Part shown: one piece after another, positions 1-5,523 of the stretch
Numbering within the stretch: position 1 is the stretch's first letter
How the letters are laid out: every line of letters starts with the position of its first letter
From: Alcanivorax sp. UBA4485
Lineage (GTDB): Bacteria; Pseudomonadota; Gammaproteobacteria; Pseudomonadales; Alcanivoracaceae
DNA: 5,523 nucleotides
Reading direction: 5' to 3'
Assembly (NCBI GenBank): GCA_002389055.1
Contig: DGNT01000001.1
Span: 1-5,523 of the forward strand
Translations under genes and position numbers: made by a program
The notes under the pieces: model-generated
What the model was told of the DNA's origin: nothing
The model's input: the letters and a program-made list of their open reading frames with translations, nothing else
Databases searched by the model: none

Positions 1-2033
1 GCGATCAGCTCATTGAAACGCATCTGAATCGGCTGAGTGAACTCGTACTTGTTGCCCGGCAGCGTTTCCGCCGCCTCGGCCATGGCGGCCACCAAATCCG
101 CTTTGGGCCGATCCGGGTCCGGCCATTGGTCACGGGGCTTCAGAATCACAAAGGTGTCCGCCACATTGGGCGGCATCGGGTCGGTGGCCACCTCGGCGGT
201 GCCTAGCTTGGCGAACACCTTGTCCACCTCGTCGAATTCCAGGAAACGGCGGTCCACCTGTTCCTGCATCTCCAATGCCTGGCTCAGGCTGGTGCCGGGG
301 ATGCGCAGCGCGTGGACCGCCACATCGCCCTCATCCAACTGCGGGATGAACTCGGTGCCCAGTCGGGTCGCCAGGACTCCGCTGGCAACAACCAACACCC
401 CCGCCACCAGCAATACCGGCACCGCAGCACGCAGAGCGACATCCAGAGCCGGCTGGTAAAGTCGCCGCGCCACCCGCATCACCGGGTTATCCTGATGGCC
501 CACCCGACCTCGTACAAACAGGGCGACGGCGGCCGGCACGAAGGTCACCGATAAAATCAGCGCCCCGGTAAGCGCCGCTACCACGGTGAATGCCATGGGG
601 TGGAACATCTTCCCTTCTACGCCGGTGAGCGCGAAGATCGGCAGGTATACCACCATGATGATGAACACCCCAAAGGCACTGGGCTTGAACACTTCCCGGG
701 TGGCCCGGGTGACGGTGTCCAAACGCTCTTTCAAAGTGAGCAAACGCCCATGGTGCTTCTGAGCCGCCGCCAGACCGGTCAGACAGTTCTCCACCACGAT
801 CACGGCACCGTCGACGATCAAGCCGAAATCGATGGCGCCCAGGCTCATCAGATTGCCACTGACCCGGTTGGCCGCCATGCCGGTGAGCGCGAACAACATG
901 CTCAATGGGATGACCGCGGCGGTGATCAGGGCGGCACGGAAGTTGCCCAGCAGGGCGAACAGCACCACGACCACCAGCAACGCGCCTTCGAACAGGTTTT
1001 TCTCCACCGTGGCGATGGTTTTTTCGACCAGAGAGGTGCGATCGTACATCGGCTCGGCACGCACACCGTCGGGTAAGGAACGATTAACCTCCTGAAGACG
1101 TTCCGCTACCGACTTGGCCACTTCCCGACTGTTTTCGCCGATCAGCATGAAGGTGGTACCGAGCACTACTTCCTCACCGTTGCGGGTGGCCGCGCCGGTG
1201 CGCTGCTCTTTACCGAAGCGGACTTCCGCCACGTCCGCCACACGTATCACGGTATCACCGCGTCGCGCCACGACGATCTCAGCGATCTCATCCAGGCTCG
1301 CCACCTGGCTCGGGGAACGCACCAGCCACTGCTCGCCGTTGCGTTCCAAATAACCAGCACCGAGGTTTAAATTGTTGTCGCGCAAGGCCGCTGACAGATC
1401 TCTCAAACTCAGTTCGTGGGCGATCAGCCTCGACGGGTCCGGCGCCACTTCATATTGGCGCTGGAAGCCGCCAATGGTGTTCACCTCTGTAACGCCGTCC
1501 ACCAGCATTAACTGAGGCCGCACCACCCAGTCCTGCAGGGTACGCAGGTCTTCCGCGTCGTAGGGCTCACCCTCCTCGTTGCGGGCGCCCGGGTCGGCTT
1601 CCACGGTGTACATGAAAATTTCACCCAGTCCGGTGGCAATGGGACCGAGCTCCGGTTCCATGCCTTCGGGCAGTTGCCCGCGCACGCTTTGCAGTTTTTC
1701 CGCCACCCGCTGGCGGGCGAAGTACAGGTCGGTGCCCTCCTCGAACACTACCGTGACCTGTGACAAACCGTATCGGGATACCGAGCGCGTGTAGTCGAGA
1801 TTAGGCAGCCCGGCCATCGCCGTTTCCACCGGATAGGTGATACGTTGTTCCGATTCCAGTGGCGAGTAGCCTGGCGCACTGGTATTAATTTGCACCTGGA
1901 CATTAGTGATGTCGGGTACCGCGTCGATGGGTAATTGCACGGCGCTACGTATGCCCACCAACACCAGCAACGCGGTCAGCGCCATCACCAACCAGCGCCG
2001 GCGGACCACCAAGCCCACGAAAGCATCGATCAT
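1..2033 (-). CDS. czcA: CzcA heavy-metal efflux RND pump, C-terminus outside window
   Basis: Inner-membrane proton/cation antiporter of the HME-RND family, the motor of a CzcCBA tripartite exporter for Zn2+/Cd2+/Co2+. The frame is open from ATG (2031-2033) to the window edge: 677 full codons plus two bases, against roughly 1040-1060 residues for the family, so about two thirds is present. Seen: a first membrane helix at about residues 13-33; the first periplasmic loop with PIDAVPDITNVQVQ; helices at about 346-387; TM4 with DFGLIVDGAVIVVEN, placing D402, D408 and E415 at the proton-relay and metal-specificity positions known from CzcA; GVEGKMFHPMAFTV at about 471-484; then a seventh helix and the second periplasmic loop with EFIPQLDEGDVAVHALRIPG and TAEVATDPMPPNVADTF. 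The start is supported by an AAGGAG Shine-Dalgarno 5 nt upstream. It lies 24 nt after czcB. The TM4 motif fits the Zn/Co/Cd (HME1) subgroup; exact substrate is inferred. No frameshift seen. Confidence 0.97.
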   Translation of the reverse strand, partial: MIDAFVGLVVRRRWLVMALTALLVLVGIRSAVQLPIDAVPDITNVQVQINTSAPGYSPLESEQRITYPVETAMAGLPNLDYTRSVSRYGLSQVTVVFEEGTDLYFARQRVAEKLQSVRGQLPEGMEPELGPIATGLGEIFMYTVEADPGARNEEGEPYDAEDLRTLQDWVVRPQLMLVDGVTEVNTIGGFQRQYEVAPDPSRLIAHELSLRDLSAALRDNNLNLGAGYLERNGEQWLVRSPSQVASLDEIAEIVVARRGDTVIRVADVAEVRFGKEQRTGAATRNGEEVVLGTTFMLIGENSREVAKSVAERLQEVNRSLPDGVRAEPMYDRTSLVEKTIATVEKNLFEGALLVVVVLFALLGNFRAALITAAVIPLSMLFALTGMAANRVSGNLMSLGAIDFGLIVDGAVIVVENCLTGLAAAQKHHGRLLTLKERLDTVTRATREVFKPSAFGVFIIMVVYLPIFALTGVEGKMFHPMAFTVVAALTGALILSVTFVPAAVALFVRGRVGHQDNPVMRVARRLYQPALDVALRAAVPVLLVAGVLVVASGVLATRLGTEFIPQLDEGDVAVHALRIPGTSLSQALEMQEQVDRRFLEFDEVDKVFAKLGTAEVATDPMPPNVADTFVILKPRDQWPDPDRPKADLVAAMAEAAETLPGNKYEFTQPIQMRFNELI

Positions 2034-2038
2034 GAGAT

Positions 2039-2044
2039 CTCCTT
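2039..2044 (-). promoter_or_regulatory. Ribosome binding site of czcA
   Basis: AAGGAG on the minus strand, 5 nt before the czcA ATG at 2031-2033. It fixes the start of the open frame that runs off the left edge. It directly abuts the palindrome at 2045-2058. Confidence 0.85.
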
Positions 2045-2058
2045 AGTGCTTAAGCACT
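2045..2058. repeat. 14-bp perfect palindrome between czcB and czcA
   Basis: AGTGCTTAAGCACT is identical to its reverse complement. It fills most of the 24-nt gap between czcB and czcA, touching the czcB TAA on one side and the czcA Shine-Dalgarno on the other. In the mRNA it could fold as a 5-bp stem with a TTAA loop. The heptamer CACTAAG also occurs twice here on the minus strand, once across the end of czcB and once leading into AAGGAG. No T-run follows, so it is not an intrinsic terminator. A role in coupling or tuning czcA translation is only an inference. Confidence 0.5.
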
Positions 2059-3281
2059 TAGTGGCCGTGAGTGGCGCCGTCTTTAAGGACGTCGGCCTTG
2101 ATTAGGAAACTGTTTTCAGTCACGTATTCGGTGCCTGGCTCCAAACCACCGGTGACTTCCACGTAATCCGCGCCACTCATGCCTTGTTTGATCATCCGCA
2201 CTTCATACTTTTCATCGAAGCGGGCAAACACTACCGGCATGTCGCGGAAACTCTGAATCGCTTCCCGGCGTACCGCCAACGGCACCGTCTTCTTTTCAAT
2301 CACCACCTGGGCACCAATCAACATGCCAGGGCGCAGATCGGCGGGTGGGTCGTTGACCACTACCCGCGCCCGGGTGACCTGACTGTCCTCGTCAGCTCGG
2401 GGGTACAGGTAATCCACTGCGCCCAACACAGTAGCGTCGTCCGCTCGGCGCACAGCCTGCCCTGGGGACACAGCGTCCAGATCACGAGGGAACAGATGCA
2501 GCTCCAGCCAAAGGGTGGAGAAATCGCCGATCTCAACAATTGGTTCGCCGCTGGTGGCCGCTCCGGCGTTCAGAAAGCGCTCTGTAATCACGCCATCCGC
2601 CGGTGCGGTCACCGTCTGCAGGGTGAGGCTCTCCCGGGCTTCCACCCGCGCCAGCGGCTGGCCTTTTTTTACCCGGTCGCCCACCGACACCAGCACCCGC
2701 TCAACCGTGCCCGGATAGCGGGCGGTGACCCGGTATAGTTTGTCTGGATCTGCTTCGACCCGGCCGGTGACCTGGCGCGTGCGCTCCAGGGTTCGCTCAC
2801 CGGCGATTTCGGTACCGAGACCGGAGGCTTTCGCCAGACGTTCAGGGATAAGGGTGCGGCCTTCATGGTTTTCGAAACGCCACTGGTGCGCCTCACCATC
2901 CAGGCTGGCTTCCACGGTGACATCAAAGGAATGCGGTTCGGCCACTGGCTGTTGGCCCAGCAAGTAGTCACGCTCCGGGACAAAGGTAATACGGTCTCGC
3001 TGTCCGCCCAGACGGTCCAGCCTGATGGTCAAATCTACTTGATCCGGGTCCAGGGGTTTTCCGTTCCGGTAAGCGTAGACTCGATATTCAGGTGGAACGC
3101 CATCTTCAAATATCGTCAGCTCCAGACCGAATTCATTTTTCTCCAGCAGGCGTCCCCCGTGCGGCCCCTCACGCTCCTGGCGTTCAGCATGATCGCCACC
3201 ACTCGCGCCTGCCGCCCAGGCACCGGTGGTGACAGCAGATAGCAGGCCAGCGTACAACACACTCAGAATAAATCGGTTCAT
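2058..3281 (-). CDS. czcB: CzcB-like periplasmic adaptor (membrane fusion) protein, hairpinless type
   Basis: Periplasmic adaptor linking the CzcA pump to the CzcC channel; 407 residues. Seen: a Sec signal peptide (about 1-23, ending TTGAWA), then a His-containing stretch (H31, H41) and a CzcB-type N-terminal domain with GPHGGRLLEKNEFGLELTIF and VPPEYRVYAY (about 39-135). The barrel-sandwich/lipoyl halves are PGTVERVLVSVGDRVKKGQPL (190-210) and TVTAPADGVITERFLNAGAA (223-242), followed by a beta-barrel (about 256-330) and a membrane-proximal domain (about 334-397). The tail GATHGH could bind metal. Only about a dozen residues separate the two lipoyl halves, so the usual long alpha-hairpin is missing. 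The ATG overlaps the czcC stop (ATGA, 3278-3281) and has AAGGAGA upstream inside czcC, pointing to translational coupling. The family call is firm; the consequence of the missing hairpin is inference. Confidence 0.94.
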   Translation of the reverse strand: MNRFILSVLYAGLLSAVTTGAWAAGASGGDHAERQEREGPHGGRLLEKNEFGLELTIFEDGVPPEYRVYAYRNGKPLDPDQVDLTIRLDRLGGQRDRITFVPERDYLLGQQPVAEPHSFDVTVEASLDGEAHQWRFENHEGRTLIPERLAKASGLGTEIAGERTLERTRQVTGRVEADPDKLYRVTARYPGTVERVLVSVGDRVKKGQPLARVEARESLTLQTVTAPADGVITERFLNAGAATSGEPIVEIGDFSTLWLELHLFPRDLDAVSPGQAVRRADDATVLGAVDYLYPRADEDSQVTRARVVVNDPPADLRPGMLIGAQVVIEKKTVPLAVRREAIQSFRDMPVVFARFDEKYEVRMIKQGMSGADYVEVTGGLEPGTEYVTENSFLIKADVLKDGATHGH

Positions 3282-4573
3282 TGGGAATCTCCTTGCGCAC
3301 GCGCTTCGGCGGCCAGGGAAGTGCCGGTCAGGCGCTCCAGTTCATTGCGTTGCTGATGAAAGCCCTCAGCCAGGTCGGTAACTCGACGCTCCAGGGCCAG
3401 ACGGGAATGAGCGGCGTCAATCAGGTCAAGGACGCTGTAGCGCCCGCGACGATAGCCGGCCTGGACTTCCTCGTAGAGCCGCCGGGCTTCCGGCAGGGAT
3501 TGCTCCAGAATCGAGCGGACCTCGGTGCGGCGTTGTTGTAGGTCCAGGTACAAGCCCTCCACCAGCGACAACAGCTCGATGCGCGCGGCACTTCTGCGCG
3601 CCTCGAGAAGGTCCACTTCCGCCAGCCGACGGGCCTCGTTACCACGATTGGGGTTGCTCAGATTAAGCGGCATGGAGAACCCCAACACCGCGGCTTGATC
3701 GCCACTGGATTCATCGTGCCGAGCGCCCACGGAAAAGCGTACGTCACGGCTGCCATTGGCTTGCGCCAACCGGGCCCGGGCCTCAGCGAGACGGGCTAGA
3801 GAAGCGAATTCGCGCAACCTCGGTGCCTGATCCAGACGTCCGCGCCATTGCTCCAAACCGGGCAGGTCGGGCAGGGGTAGCAACTCTTCGGCGGCACGCA
3901 AACCTTGCTCACCGGTCTCTCCCCACAGGGCAGCAAGCCGTTGGCTGGCGGAACGACGATCCATGCGGGACCGTTCCAGGTCTCGTTCCGCCGCCTGCCG
4001 GGACAGCACCAAACGACGCCGTTCGGATGACGGAGCGGCGCCAGCGGCAACGCGCCGCTGGGCGGCCTGTTCGGCGTCACCGGCCAGGCCCAGGGCCTTC
4101 TCGGCCAGGGTCACGCGGCGCTCGGCGGCGACAAGCGCCAAGTAGCGCCGGTTCGCTTCGCCAAGCAAGTCAAGACGCGCGAGATCGTAGTCCAGACGAC
4201 TCACTTCTCCGGCCCGGCGAGCACTCTCCATCCGGGCGTCGCGCTGACCGCCCAACTCGACGGTCTGGCTCAAAGCCAACGTGACTTCCGCACCGTCGGT
4301 GCCGGCCCATTGCCCGGAGCCGGCGATATTTTCCACTTCCAGGGAGACTTCGGTACTGGGGCGGATGCCCGCTTGAACAACGGCCGCATCAGCGGCGCGG
4401 AAACGATAGGGGTATTCATCCAGACCAGGGTTGCGCTCGAGCACCCGGGACAGGACGGTCGTCAGATTCACGGATTTCAAATCGATGGTGTCGGCGCCGG
4501 TGGCCAAGGGCCAGACCAGCACTAGACCGCCGAGCACGACGGCAAGGCCGCCGCACAAAGTACGGTGATGCAT
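3278..4573 (-). CDS. czcC: CzcC-like outer membrane channel of the efflux system (TolC/OEP family)
   Basis: Outer-membrane factor forming the exit duct of the CzcCBA exporter; 431 residues from the chosen start, a normal family length. Seen: a signal peptide (about 1-27, ending PLATGADT), the early strand LEVENIAGSG (78-87), LALSQTVELGGQRDARMESA (99-118), which matches the CzcC beta-strand/ELGG(K/Q)R signature, a long charged helical region (about 120-220), then the second OEP repeat with FSMPLNLSNPNRGNEA (299-314), GYRRGRYSVLDLIDA (373-387) and the closing ELERLTG (411-417). I chose ATG 4571-4573 because it starts the signal peptide directly and has TTGGAG 9 nt upstream. An in-frame ATG at 4624 would add 17 polar residues before the signal and has no Shine-Dalgarno. 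There is no lipobox cysteine after the signal; the only cysteine there, C7, precedes the hydrophobic core. The stop overlaps the czcB start. Confidence 0.95.
   Translation of the reverse strand: MHHRTLCGGLAVVLGGLVLVWPLATGADTIDLKSVNLTTVLSRVLERNPGLDEYPYRFRAADAAVVQAGIRPSTEVSLEVENIAGSGQWAGTDGAEVTLALSQTVELGGQRDARMESARRAGEVSRLDYDLARLDLLGEANRRYLALVAAERRVTLAEKALGLAGDAEQAAQRRVAAGAAPSSERRRLVLSRQAAERDLERSRMDRRSASQRLAALWGETGEQGLRAAEELLPLPDLPGLEQWRGRLDQAPRLREFASLARLAEARARLAQANGSRDVRFSVGARHDESSGDQAAVLGFSMPLNLSNPNRGNEARRLAEVDLLEARRSAARIELLSLVEGLYLDLQQRRTEVRSILEQSLPEARRLYEEVQAGYRRGRYSVLDLIDAAHSRLALERRVTDLAEGFHQQRNELERLTGTSLAAEARAQGDSQ
3288..3294 (-). promoter_or_regulatory. Ribosome binding site of czcB inside the end of czcC
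   Basis: AAGGAGA on the minus strand, 6 nt before the czcB ATG (3279-3281). It lies within the last codons of czcC, which fits the overlapping stop/start ATGA and coupled translation of channel and adaptor. Confidence 0.8.
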
Positions 4574-4582
4574 TAAACTATG

Positions 4583-4588
4583 CTCCAA
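4583..4588 (-). promoter_or_regulatory. Ribosome binding site deciding the czcC start
   Basis: TTGGAG on the minus strand, 9 nt upstream of the ATG at 4571-4573. The in-frame ATG at 4622-4624 lacks such a site, so this favours the shorter czcC product, which begins directly with its signal peptide. Confidence 0.7.
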
Positions 4589-4601
4589 ATACGGGAAACG
4601 A

Positions 4602-4616
4602 CGGCGCGGGACGCCG
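4602..4616 (-). other. Possible short GC hairpin between the small exported-protein gene and czcC
   Basis: On the minus strand CGGCG and CGCCG flank a 5-nt loop in the 59-nt gap between the small gene and czcC. The stem is only 5 bp and no T-run follows, so it is not a convincing terminator. It may be chance in GC-rich DNA, or a weak mRNA processing or stability element. The rest of the gap holds nothing but the czcC ribosome binding site. Confidence 0.2.
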
Positions 4617-4632
4617 GAGGTCATTCAGTACG

Positions 4633-4971
4633 CTAGAACGACACCGTATTCGGTGGGGGAACGGGAGGTTGGCGCCCAGACAGCACTGCGCCCGGACGCG
4701 GATTCGGCGGCCAGGTGTTGCCAAGAGCGAAGTGGGCACCCGCCACGCTGGCGCTTAAAGGCGCGTAGCAAGCGGGGTTGTGACAATCATGATAACCGCC
4801 ATCGTCGGCGTCCATCGGAAAAGCAGCTGAAACGTTTTTAATATCACCGTCGGCGTGCAACGACAGGCCTGGAGTGTCATGGCTGGCATGGATGGTGGAA
4901 TCTCCCGCCACCACCAGCCCGTTAACGGCCAGGAACACAACCAGCATTGCTGCGACCCAACGTTTCAACAT
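4633..4971 (-). CDS. Small exported His/Cys-containing protein, CzcI-like
   Basis: A 112-residue protein just upstream of czcC. Seen: a clear Sec signal peptide (MLKRW then a hydrophobic core to about residue 22, likely cleaved at VVA-GDS), a short mature part with H28, H31 and H39, a compact cluster HDCHNPAC (H61, C63, H64, C68) and a proline-rich tail QPPVPPPNTVSF. Small exported proteins with a His/Cys patch and a proline-rich C-terminus are found upstream of czcC in other operons (the CzcI group), so a periplasmic metal-binding or modulatory role is plausible, but I cannot confirm homology by eye. I chose ATG 4969-4971 because the signal peptide begins there and AAGGTGG lies 5 nt upstream. 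A GTG at 5029-5031 overlapping the preceding stop would add 20 residues (including extra cysteines) ahead of the signal peptide and has no good Shine-Dalgarno. Confidence 0.75.
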   Translation of the reverse strand: MLKRWVAAMLVVFLAVNGLVVAGDSTIHASHDTPGLSLHADGDIKNVSAAFPMDADDGGYHDCHNPACYAPLSASVAGAHFALGNTWPPNPRPGAVLSGRQPPVPPPNTVSF

Positions 4972-4976
4972 GCACA

Positions 4977-4983
4977 CCACCTT
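4977..4983 (-). promoter_or_regulatory. Ribosome binding site deciding the small exported-protein start
   Basis: AAGGTGG on the minus strand, 5 nt before ATG 4969-4971. It supports the start directly at the signal peptide rather than the GTG at 5029-5031, which overlaps the DUF3703 stop. Confidence 0.65.
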
Positions 4984-5027
4984 AATCAGAGCGGAAACAG
5001 TACGGCAACGCGCGCATGGCGTCAAAA

Positions 5028-5369
5028 TCACCGTCGGCGCAATAGGGCCACCAGATCAGCGGGTATCGGCATCGGCTTGATCGGGCTGACATCCGCGCCG
5101 CCGGTGTTACCGGCGGGCACCCAGATTCGTGACAGCAGTAATGCCGCCACCAGTCGCGGTAACTGACCCCGGACCTCCCGAGCATCCCTGCGTCTCCACC
5201 CCACTCGCAGCATCCACCAATGCGCGAGGGTGTGCGGGCCGATAAACCGTTGTCCGATAATGTGCGCTCGCTCAAGATGACGGAACGCCGCTTGCCAGTC
5301 GCCTTCCTGATAGGCGAGGCGCGCGAGATCCATTTCATGGCGGAAAGCCCGGCGAAGGCGAGGTTTCAT
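5028..5369 (-). CDS. DUF3703 family protein
   Basis: A 113-residue, Arg-rich protein without signal peptide or clear membrane helix, so probably cytoplasmic; function unknown. Seen: an N-terminal helical part LARLAYQEGDWQAAFRHLER (15-34), which reads like a TPR-type helix pair, then AHIIGQ (35-40), HTLAHWWML (46-54), VRGQLPRLV (66-74) and VPAGNTGGADVSPIKPMPIP (84-103). These are the conserved blocks I associate with DUF3703: HLERAHI.GQ, H..HW.ML, GQ..RL, GNTGG and PMP.P. Members are often found beside metal-resistance genes, and here it is the first gene of the operon, 57 nt before the small exported-protein gene. The start ATG (5367-5369) has AGGA 7 nt upstream and lies about 30 nt downstream of the predicted transcription start. 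The conserved histidines (H31, H36, H46, H50) could bind metal, which is inference only. Confidence 0.9.
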   Translation of the reverse strand: MKPRLRRAFRHEMDLARLAYQEGDWQAAFRHLERAHIIGQRFIGPHTLAHWWMLRVGWRRRDAREVRGQLPRLVAALLLSRIWVPAGNTGGADVSPIKPMPIPADLVALLRRR

Positions 5370-5376
5370 GGACCCG

Positions 5377-5380
5377 TCCT
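5377..5380 (-). promoter_or_regulatory. Ribosome binding site of the DUF3703 gene
   Basis: AGGA on the minus strand, 7 nt before the ATG at 5367-5369, within the short predicted leader. It is a modest match but correctly spaced. Confidence 0.55.
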
Positions 5381-5404
5381 GCTTTCAGTGAACTCAGGAT
5401 GTCA

Positions 5405-5435
5405 ATTGAAATACCTGTAGCCACTACAGGGTCAA
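5405..5435 (-). promoter_or_regulatory. MerR-family-type promoter of the metal efflux operon
   Basis: On the minus strand a perfect-looking -35 box TTGACC (5430-5435) and a -10 box TTCAAT (5405-5410) are separated by 19 nt (5411-5429) instead of the usual 17. The overlong spacer is filled by an inverted repeat. This is the hallmark of promoters activated by MerR-family metal sensors, which untwist the spacer when metal binds. The sequence closely resembles CadR/PbrR-type promoters (TTGACYCTRTAG...). The predicted transcription start is near 5398-5400, giving a leader of about 30 nt before the DUF3703 gene. The -35 box overlaps the stop codon of the upstream PIN gene. No other plausible promoter is seen downstream, so this one probably drives all five genes. 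Confidence 0.85.
5414..5430. promoter_or_regulatory. MerR-type operator dyad
   Basis: CCTGTAG-CCA-CTACAGG is a perfect inverted repeat with 7-bp arms and a 3-bp centre, lying between the -10 and -35 boxes. Its half-sites match the operators of the CadR/PbrR/ZntR branch of the MerR family (Cd, Pb, Zn). The regulator gene is not in the window. No T-run follows on either strand, so it is not a terminator. Confidence 0.85.
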
Positions 5436-5523
5436 GCCCGATCATGAATCATCGGCCCCGGTGCGCCGTCCACGCCCAGGTCTCGCGCCACCTCGGCGAG
5501 CCGCTTGTCCCGGGTCCACAGAC
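5432..5523 (-). CDS. C-terminal end of a PIN-domain (VapC-like) protein, 5' part outside window
   Basis: The last 29 codons and TGA stop (5432-5434) of a minus-strand gene whose start lies beyond the right edge. The peptide begins LWTRDKRLAEVARDLGVDG and ends MIHDRA. A TRD.RLA..A..LG segment is typical of the final strand and helix of PIN-domain ribonucleases such as VapC toxins, where the Asp of TRD is one of the acidic metal-ligand positions. Whether this is a toxin-antitoxin toxin depends on an upstream antitoxin gene that cannot be seen. The stop codon overlaps the -35 box of the metal operon promoter and no terminator is visible, so its transcript may run into the operon. The call rests on a short segment. 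Confidence 0.6.
   Translation of the reverse strand, partial: LWTRDKRLAEVARDLGVDGAPGPMIHDRA

Noticed and set aside
37..459. 140-codon open frame on the plus strand, Ser/Ala/Thr-rich
   Set aside because: Antisense to czcA, low complexity, and no upstream signals.
600..1076. 158-codon open frame on the plus strand
   Set aside because: It lies wholly antisense to the well-conserved czcA frame, its product is low-complexity and rich in H/Q/G, and it resembles no known family. It is a shadow of GC-rich coding DNA.
2184..2738. 184-codon open frame on the plus strand
   Set aside because: Antisense to czcB, with no recognisable domains and no convincing ribosome binding site. The opposite strand encodes a clear adaptor protein.
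3823..4284. 153-codon open frame on the plus strand
   Set aside because: Antisense to czcC with an Arg/Pro-rich composition typical of a frame shadow in high-GC DNA.
4574..4624. N-terminal extension of czcC starting at the ATG at 4624
   Set aside because: It would put 17 polar residues before a good signal peptide and has no Shine-Dalgarno, while the ATG at 4573 has TTGGAG at proper spacing.
4843..5039. 13-nt direct repeat ATCACCGTCGGCG at about 4843 and 5027
   Set aside because: One copy lies inside the small exported-protein gene and the other spans the DUF3703 stop, in unrelated contexts and frames. It is most likely chance in GC-rich sequence.
4982..5338. 118-codon minus-strand frame overlapping the DUF3703 gene
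   Set aside because: Same strand but a different frame from DUF3703, whose conserved blocks are unmistakable. The alternative product shows no family features.
5414..5430. Inverted repeat considered as an intrinsic terminator for the PIN gene
   Set aside because: A 3-nt loop and no following T-run. Its placement between -35 and -10 boxes with a 19-nt spacer fits a MerR operator much better.

Overview
The window is a heavy-metal efflux operon read entirely on the minus strand. Its high GC content and its czcCBA-type genes suggest a Gram-negative proteobacterium. A gammaproteobacterium of the Alcanivorax/Marinobacter/Halomonas/Pseudomonas kind is my best guess, but the species cannot be fixed from this sequence.

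Layout in the direction of transcription (right to left): (1) the last 29 codons of a PIN-domain (VapC-like) gene, entering from the right edge; (2) a MerR-type promoter, with -35 TTGACC, a 19-nt spacer filled by a perfect 7-3-7 dyad, and -10 TTCAAT, whose -35 box overlaps the stop codon of the PIN gene; (3) a DUF3703 gene; (4) a small secreted, His/Cys-containing protein that resembles the CzcI group; (5) czcC, outer-membrane channel; (6) czcB, periplasmic adaptor; (7) czcA, inner-membrane RND pump, cut off by the left edge after about 678 residues. Gaps are 57 nt, 59 nt, a 4-nt overlap and 24 nt, so one polycistronic transcript is likely.

CzcA carries the HME-RND fingerprint DFGLIVDGAVIVVEN, with D402, D408 and E415 at the same numbering as in the Cupriavidus CzcA. 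This predicts a proton-driven exporter of divalent cations (Zn2+/Cd2+/Co2+). CzcB and CzcC complete the tripartite pump. The promoter architecture is that of CadR/PbrR/ZntR-class metal-sensing activators, so the operon is probably induced by Cd/Zn/Pb through a regulator that is not encoded in this window.

The points most worth a second look are the MerR-type promoter embedded in the end of the PIN gene, DUF3703 as the first gene of the operon, the small exported protein with an HxCHxxxC cluster, and a CzcB adaptor that lacks the alpha-helical hairpin. I see no RNA gene, insertion sequence, CRISPR array or convincing intrinsic terminator. No stretch longer than 300 bases lacks a gene. The pump itself is a well-known system; I do not see evidence of a wholly new one.
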